Origin: Bacteroidota bacterium
GTDB lineage: Bacteria; Bacteroidota; Bacteroidia; Cytophagales; Cyclobacteriaceae
Assembly (NCBI GenBank): GCA_016866385.1
Contig: VGMU01000013.1
Location: forward strand, 1-52,420
DNA: 52,420 nucleotides
Direction: 5' to 3'
Part shown: positions 36,609-46,079 of the stretch, piece by piece
Layout of the letters: every line of letters begins with the position of its first letter
How positions within the stretch are numbered: the first letter of the stretch is position 1
Notes under the pieces: generated by a model
Databases searched by the model: none
The model's input: the letters and a program-made list of their open reading frames with translations, nothing else
What the model was told of the DNA's origin: nothing
Position numbers and translations under genes: made by a program

Positions 36609-37361
36609 ATGGCATTACAAGAAGAATTAGAATCCCAAGGCAATTGGTTGTTTCGTTACCGAAGTTTTTTACCCCTTTTCATTTTAGTGGTAGGTTGGGG
36701 CATGTACCTCCGAAGAGTGCATCATCCTGAGGAATTCCCCTTGTTTGTTTCCAAGTACGAATTATATTATTGGATTGTGGCGATGGTCGTAGGCTTACTC
36801 GGCCTGCTGGTACGAGTATACACCGTGGGCTACTCCCCAAAAAACACCTCTGGCCGTAACACCCAAGTAGGTCAGGTGGCCGATACACTCAATCAAACCG
36901 GTATTTATTCCCTGGTACGACATCCCTTGTACCTTGGCAATTTTTTGATGTGGTTGGGACCCGCATTGCTCACTGTGCACCTCTGGTTTGTATTGTCCTT
37001 CTGCTTTTTGTATTGGGTGTACTACGAAAGAATCATGTTTGCAGAGGAGCAGTTTCTTAGAAAAAAGTTTGGAGAAAAATACCTGCAATGGAGCAATCGA
37101 GTACCCTCCTTTTTACCCAATTTCAAAAAATTTGTACCTACTCAAATTTCTTTCAGTTGGAAAAAAGTACTGAAAAAGGAAAAAAATGGACTTTCTGCCT
37201 TATTTCTTATTTTTTGTTTGTTTGATGCCTCGGTCATGATATTCAAGCCGGAGCATCAGCCCCATCCCGTGCTGTTGGGCTTATGTATTGCTACAGGAGT
37301 TTTGTATGTGATTTTGAAGGCACTCAAAAGGACCAAGCTTCTCTACGAGTCAGATCGATAA
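36609..37361 (+). CDS. Isoprenylcysteine carboxyl methyltransferase-like membrane protein
   Basis: The 250-residue protein has about six hydrophobic segments. The signature SLVRHPLYLGNFLMWLG (Arg104-His105-Pro106) is shared by ICMT, phospholipid methyltransferases and the DUF1295 family; the same R-H-P pattern occurs at 18014-18895. It ends ERIMFAEEQFLRKKFGEKY, then another hydrophobic stretch. Likely an S-adenosylmethionine-dependent lipid methyltransferase of the inner membrane. The substrate is unknown. Confidence 0.8.
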   Translation: MALQEELESQGNWLFRYRSFLPLFILVVGWGMYLRRVHHPEEFPLFVSKYELYYWIVAMVVGLLGLLVRVYTVGYSPKNTSGRNTQVGQVADTLNQTGIYSLVRHPLYLGNFLMWLGPALLTVHLWFVLSFCFLYWVYYERIMFAEEQFLRKKFGEKYLQWSNRVPSFLPNFKKFVPTQISFSWKKVLKKEKNGLSALFLIFCLFDASVMIFKPEHQPHPVLLGLCIATGVLYVILKALKRTKLLYESDR

Positions 37362-37391
37362 AAAATTATCAGCTGCTCGTGAAGCATCTCC

Positions 37392-38735
37392 TTAGATACC
37401 TGTGTAGGTAAAAGGAGTAATGGCTTTGAGTTCTGTTTTTAAAGCTTCTGACACGGGCAAGCCCTGTATAAACGCAAGCAACGAAGCCTGTGTTATTTTG
37501 GCATTCGTGCGCGTAAGATCCCGAAGTGCTTCGTAGGGCTTGGGGAATCCTTCTCGTCTCAAAATGGTCTGAATGGCTTCTGCTATTACCGCCCAATTTT
37601 CTTCTAGGTCAACCTTCAAAGCTTCCTCGTTCAATTCCAGTTTGGATAATCCTTTTTGAATGGAGCCCAAAGCGATCAATTGATGAGCCAAGGGCACGCC
37701 TATGGTCCGCAAAACGGTACTGTCGGTCAGGTCCCGCTGAAGCCTGGAAATAGGTAATTTGGCTGCCAAGTGCTCCAACAGGGCATTGGCTATCCCTAGA
37801 TTTCCCTCTGCATTTTCAAAGTCAATGGGATTGACCTTGTGTGGCATGGCTGAGGATCCTACTTCACCGGCTTTGATTTTTTGCTTGAAGTAATTCATTG
37901 ATACATACTGCCAAACGTCTCGAGAAAGGTCCAGTAAAATGGTATTGATGCGCTTCAGTCCGTCAAAAATCGCAGCCATGTGATCGTAATGCTCGATTTG
38001 TGTAGTAGGGTAGGAGCGTGAAAGTCCCAGAGATTTTTCCACGAAATTTTTGGCAAAGCCATTCCAATCCAAGTTGGGATAGGCTACCTGATGCGCATTG
38101 AGGTTGCCCGTAGCCCCACCAAATTTGGCGGCAAAAGGAACTTGTCTAAGGAGTTGAAGTTGTTGCTGTAACCTGACCACAAATACCTCTAATTCTTTTC
38201 CCAGTCGAGTGGGAGAGGCAGGTTGCCCATGGGTTTTGGCTAGCATGGGGACTTGAGCCCATTGGGTAGCAAGCTGGTGAATCTGTGAAATTACCCCTTC
38301 CAACTGGGGAAGAATGACCTGCTCCAAGCCCTGCTTTAGCATGAGCGGAGTGGCGGTATTGTTGATGTCCTGAGAAGTCAGTCCAAAATGGATAAACTCT
38401 TTGTATGCTGAAAGCCCAATCTCCTCAAACTTTTCTTTCAAAAAATATTCCATGGCCTTGACGTCATGGTTGGTTTTCAATTCGGTATTCTTAATCCATA
38501 CCGCATCTTCTAGGCTGAAATCCGACACCATCTTCCTAAGCTTAGGAAAAAGGCTTGGCTCCACTTTGGCAAGTTGAGGTAGAGGAATCTGGCAAAGAGC
38601 AATAAAATACTCTACTTCTACCTGTACGCGGTACTTGATCAAGGCAAATTCTGAAAAATAAGCGCGTAGAGACGCTGTTTTGGAAGCATAGCGCCCATCT
38701 ACTGAGGAGATTGCGGTCAATTCTTGTAATTCCAT
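37392..38735 (-). CDS. purB: Adenylosuccinate lyase
   Basis: The 447-residue protein starts MELQELTAISSVDGRYASKT, the usual opening of E. coli-type PurB. A longer frame to 38765 adds 10 residues. The signature SSAMPHKVNPIDFEN is present, along with FGLTSQDINNTATPL and TQIEHYDHMAAIFDGL. It cleaves SAICAR to AICAR and adenylosuccinate to AMP in purine synthesis (cytoplasm). It is convergent with the gene at 36609, and no other pur gene is adjacent. Length is normal. Confidence 0.93.
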   Translation of the reverse strand: MELQELTAISSVDGRYASKTASLRAYFSEFALIKYRVQVEVEYFIALCQIPLPQLAKVEPSLFPKLRKMVSDFSLEDAVWIKNTELKTNHDVKAMEYFLKEKFEEIGLSAYKEFIHFGLTSQDINNTATPLMLKQGLEQVILPQLEGVISQIHQLATQWAQVPMLAKTHGQPASPTRLGKELEVFVVRLQQQLQLLRQVPFAAKFGGATGNLNAHQVAYPNLDWNGFAKNFVEKSLGLSRSYPTTQIEHYDHMAAIFDGLKRINTILLDLSRDVWQYVSMNYFKQKIKAGEVGSSAMPHKVNPIDFENAEGNLGIANALLEHLAAKLPISRLQRDLTDSTVLRTIGVPLAHQLIALGSIQKGLSKLELNEEALKVDLEENWAVIAEAIQTILRREGFPKPYEALRDLTRTNAKITQASLLAFIQGLPVSEALKTELKAITPFTYTGI

Positions 38736-38951
38736 AGCTTCGGCTTCCTCTGTGAAATAGGGCATCCTGGCCCACAGAGAAGCGTCAAAGGTACTGCTTT
38801 GGCTTCAAAATCTGGAATTTATGGGAGGATTTCTCAGATCTACTAAAACTTCCCCAAGCCATTTTGGGTTAATAAAAGAAAATTCCTTTTAAAAGCCACG
38901 TATTCTAGGCGGAGGAATTTATTTTTGCAAGCGCTGAAACCAACTCATTAC

Positions 38952-40052
38952 ATGTTTAATTTCTTTAAGAAAAAAACAGAAACAACTACTCCTGCTTACT
39001 TGCCTTTGAAGGTAAGAGAGGTGGTCAAGGAGACTACCGATACGGTAACCATTTATTTCGAACAAACAGATCCCTACCTAGAGTATCAACCTGGGCAATT
39101 TTTGACTTTAGTGATGGAAATGGAGGGAAAGGAACAACGTCGTTCCTACTCTCTATGTACCTCGCCCTACGTAGATCCATTTCCTGGTATTACGGTCAAG
39201 CGGGTACCTGGAGGGCTTTTTTCGAATTATTTGAATGAAAAGGTTTTTCCTGGAAAGACCCTCCATGTTTTACCCCCATTGGGGAATTTTACTACCACCT
39301 TTCATTCCAAAAATCGCCGCCATTTTTTTATGATTGCTGGGGGCAGTGGCATTACCCCTTTGATGGGACTGCTCAAATCGGTGATGGTCAATGAACCTGA
39401 GTCTAGGGTAACTTTGATTTATTGCAGTCGCACGGAAGAGGAAATTATTTTTAGGGCCCAGCTTCAACTCTTGGAGAAGGGGAATGGGGATAGGCTGAAA
39501 GTCATCCACAACTTGAGTCGTCCTGCTGATACTTGGAAAGGGCTTCGGGGCAGGTTGTCTTCCGAGTTGCTCAAAGAACTCTTTGCTCAGGCGGAATACG
39601 AGCCGCGCTACGAGGAAGAATATTTTATCTGTGGTCCAGAAGGCTTGATGCAAACGACCACCAATGCTTTGGAAGATTTGGAAGTAGATTCAGACCGGAT
39701 CCATCGGGAAAGTTTCTTTTCGGCAGCAGCTCATCAGGCGCAGGAAGAAGCTAAGGCTGGGATAAGTGCGGGTCTTCTCACCAGAGAAGTGGGCATTCTT
39801 TTGGAAGGAGAGGAGCATGTGGTCACGGTAGCACCTGGGAAAACCATCTTGGAGGCTGGCTTGGAAGCGGGACTGTCTATGCCCTACAGTTGCCAAAGTG
39901 GACTATGTACGGCCTGTAGAGGAAGGCTTACCTCAGGAAAAGTGAAGATGGACGAAGACGCTGGCTTGAGTGAGAAGGAAATTGCTGCGGGCTATGTGTT
40001 ATGCTGCGTCTCTAGGCCCTTGTCTGAGGATATTCGAATTACCATAGAATAA
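38952..40052 (+). CDS. Ferredoxin-NADP reductase with C-terminal [2Fe-2S] domain (PaaE-like)
   Basis: The ATG at 38952 gives MFNFFKKKTETTT; an upstream TTG frame is less likely. In order, the 366 residues have an FAD-binding barrel (RRSYS, 63-67), an NAD(P) domain (IAGGSGITPLMGLL) and a plant-type ferredoxin domain with Cys314, Cys319, Cys322 and Cys351 (spacing C-x4-C-x2-C-x28-C). This is the architecture of PaaE and Hmp-like reductases, which pass electrons to an oxygenase or other partner. The paa genes are absent, so the partner is unknown. The next gene, three bases downstream, is likely co-transcribed. Confidence 0.87.
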   Translation: MFNFFKKKTETTTPAYLPLKVREVVKETTDTVTIYFEQTDPYLEYQPGQFLTLVMEMEGKEQRRSYSLCTSPYVDPFPGITVKRVPGGLFSNYLNEKVFPGKTLHVLPPLGNFTTTFHSKNRRHFFMIAGGSGITPLMGLLKSVMVNEPESRVTLIYCSRTEEEIIFRAQLQLLEKGNGDRLKVIHNLSRPADTWKGLRGRLSSELLKELFAQAEYEPRYEEEYFICGPEGLMQTTTNALEDLEVDSDRIHRESFFSAAAHQAQEEAKAGISAGLLTREVGILLEGEEHVVTVAPGKTILEAGLEAGLSMPYSCQSGLCTACRGRLTSGKVKMDEDAGLSEKEIAAGYVLCCVSRPLSEDIRITIE

Positions 40053-40055
40053 GCC

Positions 40056-40544
40056 ATGGATCAGCCTTCTCTCCGAGCCCTTTATGTAGGCACCGAACGT
40101 TTTACTTTGGGAGTCATGCTCTTGGCACTGCCCCTATTTGGATTGGTTTACCTGGTTTTCAATTCGGGAAGACTTCCAAAAAACCTTCCCCAGCTTTCTC
40201 CAGCCTTGATTTGGGGCCTCGTTTTGATTTTGTTGGTTCTCTTAGGGTTTCAGTATTGGACCTTTTTCCAAAGAATCAAGAAAACCTTATCCCTAGAATC
40301 CTTAGAAGACAAAGTCAAGGAATATGTTCGCGCTACCCGACAGAGATACCTCTACCTATTTTTAGTTTCGCTGGGAAGTACCGCGGGACTGTTATTTAGT
40401 GGCAATCCTGCATTCATCTTTATTTTTGCAATCACTCTGGTATTTTTTTCCTTGGGAAAGCCTACCTCAGATCGTATGGCGCGGCTGTTGAAGTTAAAAA
40501 AAGAAGACCGAGAACTTCTCAGAGAAGTGTCTCGGCCGATTTAA
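40056..40544 (+). CDS. Small membrane protein, likely co-transcribed with the reductase
   Basis: The 162-residue protein has four hydrophobic segments in two pairs (LGVMLLALPLFGLVYLVF, LIWGLVLILLVLLGF, and a second pair near 95-135) and ends in a charged tail (SDRMARLLKLKKEDRELLRE). It begins 3 bp after the reductase stop, so translation may be linked. I do not recognise a family. Confidence 0.7.
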   Translation: MDQPSLRALYVGTERFTLGVMLLALPLFGLVYLVFNSGRLPKNLPQLSPALIWGLVLILLVLLGFQYWTFFQRIKKTLSLESLEDKVKEYVRATRQRYLYLFLVSLGSTAGLLFSGNPAFIFIFAITLVFFSLGKPTSDRMARLLKLKKEDRELLREVSRPI

Positions 40545-40570
40545 TTGGTCTAATTTTCAAAAAAGTGTAC

Positions 40571-41497
40571 TCAATTTTCTATGGTGATGTTTCCAGAGGT
40601 GATGTTGCCTTTGATCCAGGTAGAGGCATTGTTATTTAACTCCAATGTCCTTCCACTGGAGGAGTTTCCTACACGAATGTTTCCTGAAGTAGCTTTCAAA
40701 CTGTAATTAAAAGACTTGAGATCTGAGGCTGTTTGAACCGTGAAATTACCCGAAGTGCCAGAAAATTGAGTGTTGGGTCCAAGACCTGAATTTACTGCGC
40801 GCATATTGCCTGAAGTAAAGTAGAGTTGACCCAATTGTTTTGCGTTTTCGATTTTGGCATGGCCGGAGGTGAGACGCACGTTGAGTTCTCCATCAATATT
40901 CTTGGCATCCAGGGAGCCACTGGTAGATTCGTAATAGACGCCTCCATTGACATTCTCTAAGTAGGCATTTCCTGAGGTGAGTCTCGCCTCTACATTGCCT
41001 TCGATACCAGTTACCTTAAGTGTCCCAGAGGTAGAAGTCAATTTTAGATTTCCCTTGAACTGAGCTGCCGCTACGGTTCCTGAGGTAAGTTGCAAAACTG
41101 TAGTTTCACTTGCTAAGTTGGTCAAATTGATTTCTCCGGAGGAACCTTTGACGCTCACTTGCATGGATTTAGGTCCCTTGATCTTGAGGTATCCCTTGTT
41201 TTTGCCATTCCAGTTATACTTTTCCCCGCTTCTCTTGTAGCTCACTTTGAGCACATCTCCAAGTGTCACAAAGACGATGTCCTGGTCCGTGATATTGGAC
41301 TCCAAATAGGCTTCTACAGATACTTCCGTTTCTTCACCTCCCTGGTAACTTACATCCAGCCAGCCGCTTTCAACTTCGATCTGCTTGATGTTGTTATATT
41401 TTTTAGTGGTATTCACCAATACATTCTGACTTGCAGCAAAGGGTACGGATGCAAGAAGCATTAGGGCTATTAAAGAAAAATAACGTAATTTTTTCAT
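40571..41497 (-). CDS. Secreted DUF4097-type adhesin-like beta-repeat protein
   Basis: The 308-residue protein has a signal peptide (MKKLRYFSLIALMLLASVPFAASQ). It is then built of short beta repeats with the recurring words SGN, TSGN and SGSL (SSGEINLTNLAS, TSGTVAAAQF, TSGNAYLENVN, TSGHAKIENAK, TSGNMRAVNS), the DUF4097 solenoid. Members are in many Bacteroidota sigma-factor operons. It is last in the operon with the barrel protein, anti-sigma and sigma factor, and likely lies in the envelope. Its role is not established. Confidence 0.87.
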   Translation of the reverse strand: MKKLRYFSLIALMLLASVPFAASQNVLVNTTKKYNNIKQIEVESGWLDVSYQGGEETEVSVEAYLESNITDQDIVFVTLGDVLKVSYKRSGEKYNWNGKNKGYLKIKGPKSMQVSVKGSSGEINLTNLASETTVLQLTSGTVAAAQFKGNLKLTSTSGTLKVTGIEGNVEARLTSGNAYLENVNGGVYYESTSGSLDAKNIDGELNVRLTSGHAKIENAKQLGQLYFTSGNMRAVNSGLGPNTQFSGTSGNFTVQTASDLKSFNYSLKATSGNIRVGNSSSGRTLELNNNASTWIKGNITSGNITIEN

Positions 41498-41509
41498 GGT
41501 TTGTATTGG

Positions 41510-42544
41510 TTAAAAGACAATGCCAAAGGTGATGGGATTCAAGGAAGGGCCTTTGCCATCTTGAAAAAGGGTATTGAGGTCATAGGTGGTAAAAAAGGTA
41601 ACGTGTTCTCCTATGCCTAATTCCCCTCGGATTCCGTAGCGCAGGTTTTCTAGGTAAAGCCCAGTATTTACTTTTTCGATTTTATCCCTAGAACCTCCTG
41701 TTTCATCGAACACAAATTTTGATCTTCCTCCCAAGCGATAGCCTAGGTAGGGACCTGCCGCTAGGGTAAATCCATCTTCAGTACTTTTACCCAGATTTAC
41801 TTCTAGTAAAGTCATTGCCGTAAGGTAGGAGGCAGAAAGTTTACTTTTTATCCCTGTGACGTCTGTGCGCTCCACAAAAGAGATCTGATCTCTACCACGG
41901 ATGGCTTGAAAATCTCGGTTTTCAAACTTGAAATTGTACCATTGAAAGCCTAGTCCTAAATTCCATTGTACTCCTTTCCCTATTCTATGGGAACCCACCC
42001 AGTTTAATCCCACATTCCAACTTCCCCAACCTTTGGTGGCATAGGGCTGATCTGAAGTAGGAAAGCTTCCTTCTTGAAGGAAATTATTGATACCTAAATC
42101 AATACTTAAATCGTCTATTAAAGGTGGATCGTCTTCTTTCGAATCCGTTTCAATCTTTACTTTCGTATTTTCTCCAGATTCATCTACATAAACTCGCATC
42201 TTACCAACTTGGACCTCAGTTTCCAAGGGGCGCTCAATCACCTTGACCACCTCTTTGACTGTCCCGTCTTTTTTATGGATTTCGACCAAAGTTAATTCTC
42301 CCGTTTCTTTATTTTCTTCTAGGTCTAATTCACTAATGATTTGATTGATATTCATCAACTTTAATTTCTCGAAATCTTCTTTCGATGCTACAGTAATGAC
42401 AATTTTCCCAGCCTTTCCAAATTCTATGACTACGGAGTCTTGAAGTGTGGGGATGGCTGTTTTAAGAGAGGATTCAGGACTTGTCTTAGCTTGTACCAGC
42501 GAGGCAAATCCAAATAAGGCAAGGAGAAATACGATTTTTTTCAT
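41510..42544 (-). CDS. Outer-membrane beta-barrel protein
   Basis: The 344-residue protein has a signal peptide (MKKIVFLLALFGFASLVQA), a polar N-terminal half with EVQVGKMRVYVDESGENTKV, and a C-terminal barrel with alternating strands (KGWGSWNVGLNWVG, GVQWNLGLGFQWYNF, FTLAAGPYLGYRLGG) ending ITFGIVF. A terminal Phe is usual for barrels. It lies 12 bp upstream of the DUF4097 gene and 27 bp downstream of the anti-sigma gene on the same strand. Likely an envelope protein under the sigma factor's control. Confidence 0.82.
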   Translation of the reverse strand: MKKIVFLLALFGFASLVQAKTSPESSLKTAIPTLQDSVVIEFGKAGKIVITVASKEDFEKLKLMNINQIISELDLEENKETGELTLVEIHKKDGTVKEVVKVIERPLETEVQVGKMRVYVDESGENTKVKIETDSKEDDPPLIDDLSIDLGINNFLQEGSFPTSDQPYATKGWGSWNVGLNWVGSHRIGKGVQWNLGLGFQWYNFKFENRDFQAIRGRDQISFVERTDVTGIKSKLSASYLTAMTLLEVNLGKSTEDGFTLAAGPYLGYRLGGRSKFVFDETGGSRDKIEKVNTGLYLENLRYGIRGELGIGEHVTFFTTYDLNTLFQDGKGPSLNPITFGIVF

Positions 42545-42571
42545 GAGTTTTAATCTAAGTGTATAATTGGT

Positions 42572-43351
42572 TTAGTATTTATCTTTTTCTGTAGCAGTTT
42601 TTCTACTCGTTAGGGAAGTGAAGACTCTGTTTTTTCTTTCTTGAATTTCTATAAACCCTTCGTCCAATTTGTCAAAGAGCCCTTCTACTTGGCCCACTGT
42701 TTTTCCAAGTTCAGTGATCAAATTTTTGTTGGGAGCGGCTTCTTTTTTCAACCCATCGGAGAAAATCCGAATCCGGTAGCCGTCTAAGTCTTTCCCATCT
42801 GTTAAGTGGATTGGTGAGGTATTAACTGAAGCGATAGTTTGAGTGGGTTCAGGTTTTAGCCATATCTTGGACTCGGTAGCTGAATTTAATTCCATTGCTA
42901 CTGCCGCTTCTGAACTTGGGGTAGTAACTGTTTCAGCTTCCAAATTAGCCAAATTGACCACTTTCGAATTTTCCTGAGGAAGGCTAAATTGTAAAACGGG
43001 CTTACTTGAACTAGGTATAACTGTCTCAGTTAAGGAGTTCTGGTATTGGGATTCTTCGGATACTTCTGATTCTGGCATTGATTTCGGTAGAAGAGGAACT
43101 TCCAGTACCTCTTCCGTAGCAGCCAGTGAATTTTCTTGGGTTTCCTGTGGTACTTCGGACCAAATCAGGTAGGCGAGACCGAGTAGCAAAGGCATGGCTG
43201 CTGCGATTGCCCACCAAGAATTTCTCTTTGGCTGCTTTGCTGCATCCAACTGGGCTTCCAGCTTGTCCCAGGCTAATGGGCTTGCAGAGGCTTCGTAATT
43301 TTCGAGTTTTTCTCTAAAGACTCGATCCAATTCTTCTTCTGATTTAGCCAT
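42572..43351 (-). CDS. Anti-sigma factor (single-pass membrane)
   Basis: The ATG complement of 43349-43351 is used. It gives 259 residues, starting MAKSEEELDRVFREKLENYE, and overlaps the end of the sigma gene by 8 bp (ATGGCTAA), a common sign of translational coupling. A longer frame to 43462 runs deep into the sigma gene and is unlikely. The N-terminus (about 43 residues, DRVFREKL...PLAWDKLEAQL) resembles anti-sigma domains; a membrane segment follows near 44-63 (WWAIAAAMPLLLGLAYLIW), then a periplasmic tail. It probably holds the sigma factor until an envelope signal arrives. Confidence 0.82.
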   Translation of the reverse strand: MAKSEEELDRVFREKLENYEASASPLAWDKLEAQLDAAKQPKRNSWWAIAAAMPLLLGLAYLIWSEVPQETQENSLAATEEVLEVPLLPKSMPESEVSEESQYQNSLTETVIPSSSKPVLQFSLPQENSKVVNLANLEAETVTTPSSEAAVAMELNSATESKIWLKPEPTQTIASVNTSPIHLTDGKDLDGYRIRIFSDGLKKEAAPNKNLITELGKTVGQVEGLFDKLDEGFIEIQERKNRVFTSLTSRKTATEKDKY

Positions 43352-43913
43352 GTGTGGTTTTTTCTTGGAGTTGGAGACTGGCAATCTTTTCTTTGAGTAC
43401 GTTTCTTGCTCGATTGAGCTGGGATTTGGAAGTGCTTTCCGTAATTCCCAAGAGTTGAGCAATTTCTGTATGGCTGTAACCTTCGATTACAAATAAGTTA
43501 AACACGGTTCTATACCCCGAAGGAAGCTCCTGAACCAAGGTCAACATCTCTGCGGCCTCCATTTGAGTTATAGTTTCTGTAGCATCTAAGATTTGTGAGG
43601 CTTCTTCCAAAGAATGGTGTAAGACTTGCTGTTTCTCGGTTCTCAGGGCCATCAAGGCCTGAGTTACTACGATGCGCTTCATCCAACCTTCAAAACTTCC
43701 TTTGGATTCAAACTGTCCTATTTTTTCAAAGATTTTCATAAAACTTTGAATCAAGATGTCTTCTGCCAGTTGTCTGTCTTTTAAGTACCGAAGGCAAATG
43801 GCCATAAATTTTCCCGAATATTGATCGTAAAGCTGTCGTTGTGCAACACGGTCACCGTCAAGGCAGCCCTGAAGGAGTTCCTTTTCAGAAGAAAACTTGA
43901 GGTGGCGAAGCAT
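43344..43913 (-). CDS. ECF-type RNA polymerase sigma factor
   Basis: The 189-residue protein has sigma-70 region 2 (DQYSGKFMAICLRYLKDRQ, LAEDILIQSFMKIFEKI) and region 4 (YRTVFNLFVIEGYSHTEIAQ, LLGITESTSKSQLNRAR). It heads an operon on the minus strand with an anti-sigma factor, a barrel protein and a DUF4097 protein. It is likely autoregulated; it starts the transcription of envelope genes in response to an external or stress signal. No gene-specific target can be read here. Confidence 0.9.
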   Translation of the reverse strand: MLRHLKFSSEKELLQGCLDGDRVAQRQLYDQYSGKFMAICLRYLKDRQLAEDILIQSFMKIFEKIGQFESKGSFEGWMKRIVVTQALMALRTEKQQVLHHSLEEASQILDATETITQMEAAEMLTLVQELPSGYRTVFNLFVIEGYSHTEIAQLLGITESTSKSQLNRARNVLKEKIASLQLQEKTTHG

Positions 43914-44031
43914 TTGGTTTGGCTTTCTCTTGGTATAGATGCAGGAGTGTCCCTGAAGGTTGCTCCAGCCGATAAAAAAAAGATTTTAATTTTCTTATTA
44001 ACGGGTTTTTAGCCGTATAGTCTAGATTTTC

Positions 44032-44319
44032 TTACAAAGAAAAAATAAAAAAGGCCAAGGCAATCACAAAAATCAAACTCATGACCTGTGCCTTTTCCTT
44101 AAATTCCGTTGCAACTTTAGGCTTACGTAATACCATAACGGCCAAGCCCAAGCCAAAAAATTGCAAAAATAAACTCACCCCATGGAGGGGACCCATGGGA
44201 GCATCCAAAAGTCTGAGCTGGGTATTCAGTAAGGACAGGACCCCAAGCAAAATGCCCGTAATTCCAAAGAGAAAGGAGCGGTGTAGGAGTACAGGTTCAG
44301 GAAGGGATGACCATTTCAT
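44032..44319 (-). CDS. Small multi-pass membrane protein
   Basis: The ATG complement of 44317-44319 gives MKWSSLPEPVLLHRSFLFGI, 95 residues. An upstream TTG frame to 44340 is less likely. Three hydrophobic segments are visible (FLFGITGILLGVLSLL, GVSLFLQFFGLGLAVMVL, VMSLIFVIALAFFIFSL). I do not recognise a family. It lies 50 bp from the PolX-like gene on the same strand. Confidence 0.65.
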   Translation of the reverse strand: MKWSSLPEPVLLHRSFLFGITGILLGVLSLLNTQLRLLDAPMGPLHGVSLFLQFFGLGLAVMVLRKPKVATEFKEKAQVMSLIFVIALAFFIFSL

Positions 44320-44369
44320 GGGTTTAAGGGCAAAGCGCAAAGGTAAAGAAAAACGGGATTAAGAAATAC

Positions 44370-46079
44370 CTAGGCTTTCACAAGGCTAGCCTTTCTCCTA
44401 ATAAAAAACTTTTCGAGTTCGGCACTTGACTTGGTATTGAGCGTCATTTCTTTGCTCAAGCCTCCTTTTCGTGCTACGCACAGTCCATAATACATGTCTG
44501 CGAATCCTTCGATTTCGTGGGCATCGGGATTGATAGACAAGAGCACTCCTTGGTCCATGGCATAGCGTATCCACCTCCAATCCAGATCCAACCTCCAGGG
44601 GTTGGCATTGATCTCAATCACCACCTGCTTTGCAGCGCAAGCCGCAATCACTGCCTGGTGGTCTATAGGGTATCCCTCTCTTCTCAGCAAAAGTCTTCCG
44701 GTGGGATGGCCCAAAATAGTGGTATATGGATTGTAAATTGCAGCAATCAATCGATCTGTTGCTCGCTTGATATCCATGTTGAGGATGGAGTGCACCGAGG
44801 CTACGATAAAATCAAAACCTTGCAATACTTCTTCCGGATAGTCTAGGCTTCCATCGCCCAAGATATCGGACTCAATTCCTTTGAAAATTCGGAAAGGAGC
44901 CATTTCTTGATTAAGAGCATCGATTTCTTTTTGTTGCTGAATGACCCTTTCTATTTCGAGTCCTCCGGCGTAACTGGCCGTACGGCTATGATCGGAAATT
45001 CCCAAGTACTCGTAGCCCAAGGACCTGCAATGTTCGGCCATTTGCCTAAGGCTATGCTTTCCATCGCTGTAGGTGGAGTGGTTGTGTAGACTACCTCTGA
45101 AGTCGGAGGCTTCTAGCAATACCGGAATACCTGCTTTTTTTGCCAACTCCACTTCCCCAAAGCCTTCTCGCATTTCCCTAGGGATAATTTGGAGTTGGTT
45201 TAGGGTAAAAAATTCCTCTTCCGAAAGGAAGTTATTTTTTCGAATCTTCTCCGCCATGCTTTCCTGCTCGTCAACCAAGCAATTCAGATGAGATTTGGAG
45301 GCGATTAAAAGCATTTCTTTTGATATTGCTACCTCTGGAGAAGAAAAATAAAGGATAATTTTTAGCTCTGGATCAAGAAGTTTTCCCCTCCAGGTAAAGG
45401 GTCCAGATTGGCTGAGGTCCCATTCCACATTTGGAAAATCTTTGAGTGAATTCTTGACCTGAATCAAAGATGCTGAAACGATCAAAAATTCGGCTTCTGA
45501 AATTATTTCCATCTTTCTAACAAAATTTCCCACGGGTTTTACAGCAGCTTTTGGGAGTAGCTGCTGTAGGTTGGAGCTAAGGTCCTGGATGGTTACTTCA
45601 ATATCTGCGAATAGCCACTTGCCTGCATTGGAGGCTCTAAATAGCAAGTTTTGTAAAATACTTTCTTGGGTTTTTTCTCCAAATCCTTTGAGTTGAGCGA
45701 TTTTTCCGCTCTGGCAGGCCTCCATCAGTTCGTGGGTAGAGGTGATGCCCAAATCCTCCCAAAGAGATTTCACTTTTTTAGGCCCCAGACCTTTGATTTG
45801 GAGCATTTCCAAAATGCCACTGGGGGTCTTTTCTAGGAGTGCTTCTAGCGCTGAAAAACTTCCGGAGTCCCGGATGGAAAGAATGGCCTCTGCCACACTT
45901 TTGCCCAGTCCTGGGACCTGGGCAAGGGCTTCCTGTCCCAGGTCCATGAGATCCATTTCTCCGCGCTCCAAGGTATTGAGCGCACTTTGGTAACTTCTGA
46001 TTTTAAATGGGTTTTCATCGTGAAGTTCCATGAGCTGTATGCTCAGCTTCAATTGACGAAGAATGGTCTTGTGATCCAA
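44370..46079 (-). CDS. PolX-family protein with altered polymerase site and intact PHP domain
   Basis: The 569-residue protein has N-terminal helix-hairpin-helix motifs (LAQVPGLGKSVAEAIL at 52-67, IKGLGPKKVKSLW at 95-107, LKGFGEKTQESIL at 130-142), a polymerase-like core, and a C-terminal PHP domain (HNHSTYSDG at 332-340, SDH at 362-364, Glu403, His430, His458, DAH at 519-521). In active PolX the core has the motif GS-x-x-R then D-x-D; here it reads GNFVRK near 184-189 followed by ISEAEFL, so the catalytic aspartates are replaced by Glu195 and Glu197. The PHP domain, used for 3'-5' exonuclease or phosphodiesterase activity, is complete. Likely a DNA repair nuclease rather than a polymerase. 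Confidence 0.8.
   Translation of the reverse strand: MDHKTILRQLKLSIQLMELHDENPFKIRSYQSALNTLERGEMDLMDLGQEALAQVPGLGKSVAEAILSIRDSGSFSALEALLEKTPSGILEMLQIKGLGPKKVKSLWEDLGITSTHELMEACQSGKIAQLKGFGEKTQESILQNLLFRASNAGKWLFADIEVTIQDLSSNLQQLLPKAAVKPVGNFVRKMEIISEAEFLIVSASLIQVKNSLKDFPNVEWDLSQSGPFTWRGKLLDPELKIILYFSSPEVAISKEMLLIASKSHLNCLVDEQESMAEKIRKNNFLSEEEFFTLNQLQIIPREMREGFGEVELAKKAGIPVLLEASDFRGSLHNHSTYSDGKHSLRQMAEHCRSLGYEYLGISDHSRTASYAGGLEIERVIQQQKEIDALNQEMAPFRIFKGIESDILGDGSLDYPEEVLQGFDFIVASVHSILNMDIKRATDRLIAAIYNPYTTILGHPTGRLLLRREGYPIDHQAVIAACAAKQVVIEINANPWRLDLDWRWIRYAMDQGVLLSINPDAHEIEGFADMYYGLCVARKGGLSKEMTLNTKSSAELEKFFIRRKASLVKA

Noticed and set aside
42572-43462. Longer anti-sigma frame starting at 43462
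   Set aside because: It would overlap the sigma gene by 119 bp; the ATG at 43351 fits the anti-sigma N-terminus and leaves an 8-bp overlap.
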